Shown here piece by piece: positions 60,805 through 64,000 of a DNA stretch of 64,000 nucleotides. Position numbers and translations under genes: made by a program. Under the pieces are notes generated by a model, which did no database searches, was not told the DNA's origin, and saw only the letters and a program-made list of their open reading frames with translations. Every line of letters begins with the position of its first letter. The first letter of the stretch is position 1. Source of the stretch: an uncultured Clostridia bacterium (GTDB taxonomy: Bacteria; Bacillota; Clostridia; TANB77; CAG-508); contig CARFUA010000008.1 of assembly GCA_948976265.1 (NCBI GenBank), positions 4,948 through 68,947 of the forward strand, in the 5' to 3' direction.

Positions 60805-62528
60805 TAAAAGCGCTCGTTTTTTTCCTTATCTTCCGCAAAAATTTTCTGTATCTTTTCATTCTTCGTTTCCTTCTCAATAAACTCTTCAATGCCATAAAAA
60901 TATTTTTTTCGCTCCTTAATTTGTCCTAACAAAACCAAAAGTCTTTCATATGCTGCAACCTTCTCACATTGATTAGCATAATTCTCTTTTATTTTCTCAA
61001 TCGACTCTTCCTTCCCTTGCTTTTCTCCTAATTTCTCTAAAAAAGGAATAAAATCTTGATATAAAAAATCTTTAAAATCCTTAATATTCTCTTTATTCCC
61101 CAAAGGCAAACATACAACGCCTTTATACCCTTGTAAAACTTTTACCTTTCTTTTATCAATTTGCTCCACTCTCTTATAGCGTCTCGCAACTGGAAACATA
61201 TAACAAATTTCCTTATTCACTTCTCTTCCTACATTTTCAATTGCCTCTCCATTCTTACTAGAAACTACAATCGACTTAATCGTACGCTCATCTTTCTTAT
61301 ACCAGCCTATATCATAATAAATCGTTCCACCATATCTATTAGCCTCAAACTTCTCATCCCAATTTTTTAAGATTAAATCTGCTCTTTCCACCACTTTATT
61401 AGCAACTATCTCTTTTAGTAACGAGGTTTTTCCTGTGCCAGGCGGTCCTTCAACCGCAATCAATTCATTATCCTTTAGCGTATTTACAATTTTATATTGA
61501 TTCACCCCAACACCAAAATCATTTTTATAATTTCCTCGATACATTTGCGCATACTTCGGATGATTCATATCCTTTTTCTCCAGACTTCCATTCAAATATT
61601 GATTCAGAACTTTGGGAACCTCTTCCTCTTTTGCTATAACCTTATTTAACAACTCAATATCCTCTTTAATATTCTTTATACCATCTTTCACTAACTCATC
61701 CAAAGATATGATATATTCCTCATTCATATAATATCGTTCATTTTCTCGCACAATTTCTTCCAACGTTTCTTTACTAATCTCAATATATTCTTCTAACTTC
61801 AAATAATACAACGCCAACAAATGCTCTATATCTCCCACATCTATCGTCTTTTGTATTTCCTTACAATAACTTTCTAACACCTCTTTATATTCCAAAACTA
61901 CATCTGCAAGTTCTCTTTTTAACTTCAAGGCCAAAATATGATTTAACGTCTCTACATTGACATTGGCTTCTATAACTTCTATTCTCTCATTTTTTATTTT
62001 ACATCTAAAAATAAAAATAGGCAGCTTTTTAAGCATTTTATAATTCATACTAATATTATGCGCATACAACCAAAATTCTCTCGAATCCTTAATATCACAC
62101 AACTCTTTTGCAAAATTTTCCAGAATTCGTTCTTCCCTTTTATACGTTAAATTTTCCTTTATCAAATTAACAATTCGAAAAGAGACTTGTCCTTGATTCG
62201 CCTGACCAGCCTCTAAATCATTCAATTCTTGATATATCAAATCTACCAATTGAGGCAAATTATTTTGCTTTTTGCCCATAAATTTTTCTATTTTTTCTCG
62301 CAATTTTATTTTCGTCAATTCACTCAAAGCTTCAGAAATAGCACTTTCATCCAATATATCCTTAAATATCATGCTTGTTTTCCCCTTAATTTCTAGCTCT
62401 GAAGAAGTTGCAATATTATATATTTCATACTCCAAATAATAATTCAATATTTCCTGTATCCCATTTTCTTTCATGAAAAACCAATCTCCTACCTTCTCTA
62501 AAACATCTTCAACATCTACTTTTGTCAT
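60804..62528 (-). pseudogene. N-terminal part of SF1 helicase (Walker A part)
   Basis: 574 aa. A long helical N-terminal region is followed by ELIAVEGPPGTGKTSLLKEI (motif I, near residue 360), VVSSKNGEAIENVGREV (motif Ia) and a coiled coil. The three ORFs in a row would form one DNA2/NAM7-like helicase-PLD protein of about 1,330 aa. At the 3' end the zero frame contains A AAA AAC followed by the stop; a -1 slip there would join the next frame. Either a decaying accessory gene or a -1 shift plus one further lesion. Confidence 0.78.
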
Positions 62529-62667
62529 TTCTATTTTTTCAAATCTATTCTAGGTTTACCAAAATTTACATCTGTATTATAACACATTTTATACAACAAT
62601 TCTACTTTTTTTCTAAATTTTCTTATAAAAATCCACAAACCAACAATTCCTCATCCTACTATAATAA

Positions 62668-62710
62668 AAATCCGTTCAAAACGATTTACATTCGTTTCAA
62701 ACGGATTTTC
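62668..62710 (-). terminator. Terminator of the CNNM/CorC-type gene
   Basis: AAATCCGTT.CAAAACG and CGTTT.CAAACGGATTT pair over about 16 bases, with a T-run on the minus strand. Confidence 0.75.
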
Positions 62711-62745
62711 TTCTTAAGCCAATTAAAAAATCTAATTTCTTCTAT

Positions 62746-64000
62746 CTAATCTTCCTCTTCCACTTCTTCCTTCTTCGCATCCACAATACAAACCTTTACT
62801 TTAATAATTCGCTTATTCTTAATCTTCTCAATTTTATATACAATATCCTCCAACTCTAAAATTGGTTTCTCTTTCTCATCAGGAATTCTCCCCAACTCAT
62901 CAATTAAATAACCAGAAAGTGTCTCATAATCTCCCTCTGGAACAGCAACGCCCAGAATCTTTCTGCATTCATAAATTGGCATACTTCCTTGCAATATAAA
63001 CGTATTTTCATCAATTTTTTCATACTCTTTTTCAATATCATCAAATTCATCAAAAATATCGCCAACAATCTCCTCTAAAATATCTTCCATTGTAACCAAA
63101 CCAGCTGTACCACCATATTCATCCAATACAATCGCAATTTGCTTTTTATTTTTTCGCATCTCTGCGAACACTTCATCAATATCCTTTGTTTCTGGCACAA
63201 AATAAGCATCTTTCGCCAAATTTTTGATTTTCGTATTCTTATTTTTTTGCTCCAACAACATATCTTTCACATACAAAATTCCAATAATCTGATCAATATT
63301 ATCTTGATATACTGGAACTCTGCTATAACGATAATCTTCTGCAATTTCCATAATCGCTTCAGACATCGCCAAATTGCTATCCAACGCAAAAATTTCCGTC
63401 CTTGGAACCATAATTTCTGAAACAGAACGATCATTAAACTCAAAAATATTATTAATCATCTCCTTTTCATTCAACTCAATCGTTCCCTTTTCTTCGCCAA
63501 CATCCACCATCATTCTAATTTCTTCTTCTGTCACGATTTCTTCTTCATTTCCCGTCACACCAAACAATTTTGACACAACATTCGTTGAAAACTCCAAAAA
63601 TTTTACAAATGGCGATGTCACAACCGAAATAAAATTAATCACGCCAATACTTGCAAATGCAATCATCTCAGATTTTTTCATCGCAATTCTTTTAGGCACC
63701 AATTCTCCAAAAATCAAAGTAAAATACGATAAAATACTCGTAATAATAACAATTGCAATTCCTCTCCAAGTTTCCAAACTCACACTTGGTATCATCTGAT
63801 ATAAAGCTGGTGCCAAATCATCCGCAAACGCATCTGAAGCAAACGCACTTGACAAAAAGCCCGCCAACGTAATACCAATTTGAATCGTTGCTAAAAATCG
63901 GCTCGGTGTTTTTAGCATTTTAGCAATTTTTTGCGCTTTTTTATTGCCATCTTTCACCATCATTTCTATTTTCGCATCATTAAGTGAAATAAAAGCTATC
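62746..64000 (-). CDS. CNNM/CorC-type membrane protein with CBS domains, 5' end cut by the window
   Basis: At least 417 residues; the frame stays open to base 64000 ([18 protein letters not shown]), so the start lies outside. DUF21/CNNM membrane part ([32 protein letters not shown]), then two CBS domains ([11 protein letters not shown]...[20 protein letters not shown]) and a C-terminal CorC/HlyC domain with an acidic tail. Family members are linked to magnesium or cobalt efflux or ion homeostasis in the membrane. Complete motifs and no CGG. Confidence 0.92.
   Translation of the reverse strand, partial: IAFISLNDAKIEMMVKDGNKKAQKIAKMLKTPSRFLATIQIGITLAGFLSSAFASDAFADDLAPALYQMIPSVSLETWRGIAIVIITSILSYFTLIFGELVPKRIAMKKSEMIAFASIGVINFISVVTSPFVKFLEFSTNVVSKLFGVTGNEEEIVTEEEIRMMVDVGEEKGTIELNEKEMINNIFEFNDRSVSEIMVPRTEIFALDSNLAMSEAIMEIAEDYRYSRVPVYQDNIDQIIGILYVKDMLLEQKNKNTKIKNLAKDAYFVPETKDIDEVFAEMRKNKKQIAIVLDEYGGTAGLVTMEDILEEIVGDIFDEFDDIEKEYEKIDENTFILQGSMPIYECRKILGVAVPEGDYETLSGYLIDELGRIPDEKEKPILELEDIVYKIEKIKNKRIIKVKVCIVDAKKEEVEEED

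Overview
The window is AT-rich DNA, nearly all coding, with most genes on the minus strand. Gene content and ribosome binding sites (AAGGAGG type) point to a low-GC, spore-forming Bacillota, probably an uncultured gut clostridial lineage. Supporting signs are FtsEX with M23 hydrolases, PlsY/GpsA, sortase, MurD-MurL, a BofC-like protein, SpoIIID, and pilin-like proteins carrying BspA repeats. No tRNA, rRNA or CRISPR array was seen.

Layout. 1-5100: cell-division and wall-hydrolysis cluster (S41 protease, two M23 hydrolases, FtsX, FtsE). 5400-13850: surface protein, metallopeptidase, PLP enzyme, WG-repeat protein, pyrophosphatase and the GpsA/PlsY phospholipid genes. 14400-22000: cysteine desulfurase, TruA, EF-Ts, S2, an isolated plus-strand small transcript, sortase and a short AlaRS. 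21900-35700: surface glycan genes, QueH, RuvB, LigA, an HD protein, PgsA, UPF0182 and FtsY. 35800-39430: plus-strand TyrRS and a ClpE-like unfoldase. 39500-44100: small proteins, tandem-OB SSB, MurD and MurL. 44240-58430: a 13.9-kb integrated element. 58500-64000: a broken SF1 helicase/PLD gene and a CNNM/CorC-type protein that runs off the end.

Two observations stand out. (1) Twelve sites in ten otherwise intact genes carry one extra base. In all twelve the reading frame reaches an in-frame CGG codon, and skipping its C (+1) restores the conserved protein with a glycine codon (GGA or GGT). The genes are an M23 hydrolase, a PLP enzyme (two sites), a WG-repeat protein, gpsA, plsY (two sites), a cysteine desulfurase, a small element protein, two DNA methyltransferases and an ATPase. 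Apart from these I found in-frame CGG only in two small ORFs, one 21-codon leader ORF and a foreign nadE pseudogene. This looks like lineage-wide +1 recoding (or quadruplet decoding) at CGG.

(2) The sporulation regulator gene spoIIID is split. Its 5' half ends at 58272-58280 and its 3' half begins at 44386-44394. Both halves share the 9-bp core CGGTACATA in the same codon phase, and a large serine recombinase gene ends inside one copy. Excision would rebuild an in-frame SpoIIID, as for the skin element of sigK. The element carries a restriction-modification set, a TOTE-type primase-helicase, a DUF4143-type ATPase and a decayed nadE. The second half of the recombinase read-through across the excised circle would itself need the CGG +1 rule.
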